Shown piece after piece: positions 60,138-64,000 of a stretch of DNA of 64,000 nucleotides. Under the pieces are notes generated by a model, which searched no databases, was not told where the DNA came from, and saw only the letters and a program-made list of their open reading frames with translations. Where the stretch lies: the NCBI RefSeq assembly GCF_048771995.1, contig NC_133026.1:54561001-54625000 (forward strand), in the 5' to 3' direction. How positions within the stretch are numbered: position 1 is the stretch's first letter; every line of letters begins with the position of its first letter. This DNA comes from Taeniopygia guttata (taxonomy: Eukaryota; Chordata; Aves; Passeriformes; Estrildidae). The position numbers and the translations under genes are program-made.

Positions 60138-61097
60138 CAAGGCAAACAAACAACACCAAACAGAAGAACAGAAACCTATTTAAGAGGCTTAAATAGGTTT
60201 CTCAGCTGTGGCACTTCCCCCTTTGGTGTAGTTATGGTCACAGCCAGTGCTGTTGGCTCCTGGCTGGGCAGTGCAGGTGTGATAATTCCCCTGTTGCTGC
60301 ATGGGTTGCTGCACATAAGCCCAGCTGCCTCTCCACTGTTTAATGGCAGTATTGCTGGGGGAAGAGATAGAAAAGGGGCTTCCTTTACAAACTCATGGGA
60401 AACAGCTGGTCCCAGTGTCCATCCAGATGGCAAAACAGGCAGTAGCAGGAACCTCAGAGCAGCAAGCTGGAATGGCAGAGGCAAGCAGATCCCGGGATGG
60501 CAAACAAAATGTAGCAGAAACTCTGCAGCCATAGCAGAAGCCATGTGGGGTTGAAAAGACATGGGGTCTCAAGTTAAAGAGTAGCAAAAAACCCAAAGCA
60601 GCAAAAGAAAAGAGCAGGGCTGGACAGCAGCAGCTGGGCTCCCACCAACAGCCATAAGATACTCCCTTAGTAGAGGAGGGGAAGGGATTTGGGTCCTAGA
60701 TTTTCCTCTGGAGCACCTGGGTAGATGGTGAGGTCTCAGTTCAATGGCCGCTCCTATGACCAAAGGCTCACTCATGATAAGGAAGAAGCAGTAAAGGACA
60801 GAACTCTGCAGTGGCAGGGAATTCTCCCCACAGCAGCAACAGCACCATCTCCTCCTCCAGTCTTGAGGGTGATAGAGAGTAAGGAGCTGAGCCCTCATCC
60901 CTCAGCCAAAATCTCATGGTATCTCTGCACTTCCAAAGAGAAAGCCCCCCCAGCTCATAGCACACTGCACTCTTCCTCCTCCTTGCTGGCTACATCTTTT
61001 GTCTCTCTTAAGTGCCGTTGTTATCATCTCTTAGGCAACAAATGTGAGAAAATTCCTTGAAACAAAAAAGAAAGAAAAAAAATCCTAACATCCAACA
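60103..61097 (-). mobile_element. About 1-kb GC-rich LTR-type element (copy 2)
   Basis: It is similar to 37282-38313 throughout and in the same orientation: aacaaggcaaacaaacaaca at one end and aatcctaacatccaaca at the other, with shared internal blocks (catgggaggcagctggtc versus catgggaaacagctggtc; cttaggcaacaaatg). The 61097 end gives TGTTGG on the minus strand. The other end is replaced by the TG/TA microsatellite, so no target duplication can be assigned. It directly adjoins the internal remnant of the 59.5-kb retroviral element. No retroviral genes visible. Confidence 0.7.
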
Positions 61098-61237
61098 TGA
61101 TGTTTATATAGTAAAATTTTAAGCACTGGAGTTTCTGAACAGTGTTCCAACATCAACTGCTTAAGAATTACGGGAAAGATGCATTATTTTGATCATCCCG
61201 TTTAGATGAAGGTAAATTATGAAATATCTTAACAAGG

Positions 61238-61819
61238 TGCTCTGGTTTGAAAGCAAAACCAGGGAGAAACTCCAAATCAGAACTACATTTTATTAGGAAA
61301 AGAAAAAAAAAACCAAAAAAACAAAATACATGCAATAATTCAAAAGAAAAACCACGGACAGAGTCAGAATACAACCTGACAGCCTTTTGGTTGGGGTAGG
61401 TAGCAGTCCAAATTGGAATGGCTGCAATCCTCCAGGAGCGGCAGGTGTGGTTCTGTTGGAGCAGTGATCCTGTAGAAGGGTGTAGTCTTGCTCTGAAGGT
61501 CCAATGGAAAGACCCAGCTGTTCCTCTGGGAATCCAGTGGAAAGGCTGAGTCTACTGTCCCAAAAACTCAGATTATATCCAGTTAGGAATGCTTGGCTCC
61601 TCCCTCTGGGCAGAGCATCTCACAATGGGATGCTGTAACTTTTATCAGTCATGCAGTGACATTCAATAGGCCACTAACAGCAGATGTCTCCCCAGAGGGA
61701 GGGTTGGTTTGTGGAAGAGATAAGGAAAACTGCCCAGTTAACAGAAGATAACTACCACACCTCTAACAGATAGCAAATCTCTTGCAGAAGGCAAACATCT
61801 TGCCTTGCAATCTAGGACA
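61238..61819 (-). mobile_element. Solo LTR (about 582 bp), songbird ERVL-like
   Basis: On the minus strand it starts TGTCCTAGATTGC and ends TTGCTTTCAAACCAGAGCA (TG...CA). It has a TATA-like gatataat near 61571-61580 and AATAAA at 61289-61294, about 50 bp before its end, as in an R/U5 layout. I recognise the ending as typical of songbird ERVL-type LTRs. Flanks caagg and catgt agree at 2 of 5 positions only, so no target duplication is claimed. Confidence 0.75.
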
Positions 61820-64000
61820 CATGTTTTGTGGATGAAGATTTTTTATTTGTAAAGAAAAATATGAAACAATATTCTAAAATACTATTTCTAAAATAAAAGT
61901 TTTATTATAAAATTTGGAGATGTTTATACTATACATAGCAGTATATTTAATTTTCACATAAAGCTTTTCCATTCCAGCCAGAGATCCAAGCGTCATCATC
62001 CTTACAGACCTGATAGACATACTTCTAGATGTCTTTATGTTCTGTTTGATCTATATAGAAATGCTGATAATTTCCTATGCTAAGATCCTTCTTGAAAACT
62101 CAATCTAGAAGTCCATTCTATCTATTCTATGTGTGCTATATATCCTGAAGAGAGGTTGTATAAATATTAATTGATTTTACTGATGGCATGCAAGCCACAC
62201 AGAAGAAATCACTTGTTCTTATATAGTTTTGTTGAGCTTGTAAAACTTAAAAGCAGTGACTGTGTTGTGTGAGTAAACATGGATCTTGCAGTATGTACTC
62301 ATTTTTCTTTGCCACTTTTCTGACTCCCATTATATTTTAAAATTTAAAAATGTCATTAGAATAAAATGTTTAAATATAAATTTTTAATACATTTATATTT
62401 TTATAACACACTAAAATCTATGAACATTTATCATAACTCTTCTATGCCTGATGTCCCCACAACCCAAATTATCTTCACCCATTGCAGTGTTCCCATCAGG
62501 TATGCAGAGAGAAAGAAATTCTTCATAACTTAAGACATATCTACTATGGATTTTTTGGCATTTTTTAGAAAATATAATAAAAATTTAAACGCTCTTATTT
62601 TTTTCCTATCTGAAGCAACCACTCCTTTACTAATCTCTTCAAAATCTCCAATGCATAGATTCGTCATACAGCAAAAATAGTTTTCTCTAAACCCTCATTT
62701 TCTCCAGCAACAAAGCCGATGCTGTGTAATGTATTTTTAAAATAACCAAGTGGAATAACTGACAGCCAGACAGAGAGAGATGCTTCTTTTCCATTAGTGT
62801 TGTGACTATGCTGCTCCTCGCAGCGTCAGTTCACTTCTCTGTTGGTCTATGTCTAAGATTAATTTGTGGCATCATTTGAATATGAAAGTGGATTTTCCTT
62901 CACACGAGTACTGTTAAAGTGGAGAAGCAAAAGAGACTGAAATTTAAATTCTAAATCTCAGGGTCTGAACTGTACTTTTGAGATTGTCCAATTTGCTTAT
63001 TGCTTACAGAAAGAGTCAATGTTAACCTTGTATCTTCTTTTTTATGCTTAATCACCAGCTCCTGAGCAGTTACTGCCTCTTTAGTCAAAGGCTGCTGTAT
63101 ATGATTAGCACCCCTGAGAAAAACAGTCCATTCCAAATAAGGAGATTTGGTTTAATAATTTTGTTTGATGAACTGAAAATCAGAAGGCTGGGAATGACGT
63201 AATATTTGTCTATAAGGTACATGCACCCAGATCTAGAGCAAACCCAGCTTTGCAGGTCATGTTAGAGAAGATAATAGCTGAAACACTTGAAATTTTAGAG
63301 GTATCATGCTATACAAATGTTTGTTGGATTTTTGTGAGTTTTTCTAACTGCAAGTTTATATTCTTAACATTTTAGAGAATTTAGAATTTAGAACATTTAG
63401 AGAAATGCAGAGCTGATAGAATTCAAACACTAGGAATCAATGAGGTAGAAGCAAAAGGTGAAAAGTTCACATAAGCATTAATTTAACTAAAAACAATAAA
63501 ATAAAAAAATAATTTAAACTAAATACAGTTTAAACCATGTCTTACCTGTAAAACACTGCCTGATTAAATTTGTCTTAAATTTAGTAATTTACTTTATATA
63601 GGGTTTTAATAAAGCATATCCACCTGTAATCTGTTTTATGACAATATGTAGATCTTTCCTTCAATTAAATTAATGAAGCTACCAGAAGACTCCAAATATC
63701 TAGCTGTAACATTCATATTGGCCAAAGTGAAAAGTGAATAAATAATTTAAACATTTAAACAAATTAATTAAACTACATTAAATTGATAATACTACTTGAA
63801 TATGCATTGCGTTTTAGAGCTTGAACATACTTGCTTAATTTGATTTTGTAGCAAATTTATCTTTATGTGTACTTTGTGTTGAATTTTCTGAGGCTGATGG
63901 CGGCTCAACCTTTTTAAGCCAGGAGTAAAAAGCAATATTTATGTTTCTGTATGTAATGTGTAGTTTTGATCTAAAATTAATATTGTAGAATTCTGTATTT
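61820..64000. other. AT-rich flank, nothing recognised
   Basis: Low-complexity AT-rich DNA, with short local duplications such as agaatttagaatttagaaca near 63374. I see no exon, RNA or mobile element. Confidence 0.6.

Noticed and set aside
1..64000. Any defence system, CRISPR, operon or other prokaryote-type system.
   Set aside because: The window is clearly vertebrate nuclear DNA with one spliced gene; nothing of that kind is present.

Overview
The window is vertebrate nuclear DNA, almost certainly avian and probably passerine. It is AT-rich, with long introns and small exons that have consensus splice sites. The interspersed repeats are mainly CR1 LINE fragments, with several LTR (endogenous retrovirus type) insertions, one of which ends in a form I associate with songbird ERVL-type LTRs. 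No bacterial-type genes, tRNA, rRNA or CRISPR arrays are visible.

One protein gene accounts for the window: LRRFIP2 (leucine-rich repeat Flightless-interacting protein 2), on the minus strand. I rebuilt 21 coding exons by hand, from the ATG at 45854 to the stop at 3613. Joined, they give exactly 1,851 nt, one uninterrupted 616-residue frame plus stop, with AG/GT splice sites throughout. A non-coding first exon probably lies in the CpG island at 54.0-55.7 kb, where a near-perfect donor sits at 54531. The 3' UTR runs down from 3612, with a plausible ATTAAA signal at 2862-2857. The protein has a conserved basic N-terminus (residues 1-59), a Ser/Tyr/Arg-rich middle built from eight small phase-0 cassette-type exons (60-240), and a long coiled-coil C-terminal half (241-616).

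Layout: 1-2840, downstream flank with a CR1 fragment; 2841-3723, last exon and 3' UTR; 3.7-45.9 kb, coding exons and introns; 45.9-54.5 kb, the large 5' intron, holding CR1 and LTR pieces; 54.0-55.7 kb, CpG-island promoter; 55.7-64 kb, upstream flank with a cluster of three LTR-type insertions at 59.5-61.8 kb.

The clearest repeat structure is a CR1 copy at 36.1-38.8 kb split by two separate LTR-type insertions, each with TG...CA ends and short target duplications. A second copy of one of those elements (about 1 kb, GC-rich) lies at 60.1-61.1 kb, next to a polypurine tract and another LTR. I also report possible extra cassette exons, including a 15-nt microexon, as unproven. I found no new enzymatic or defence system.
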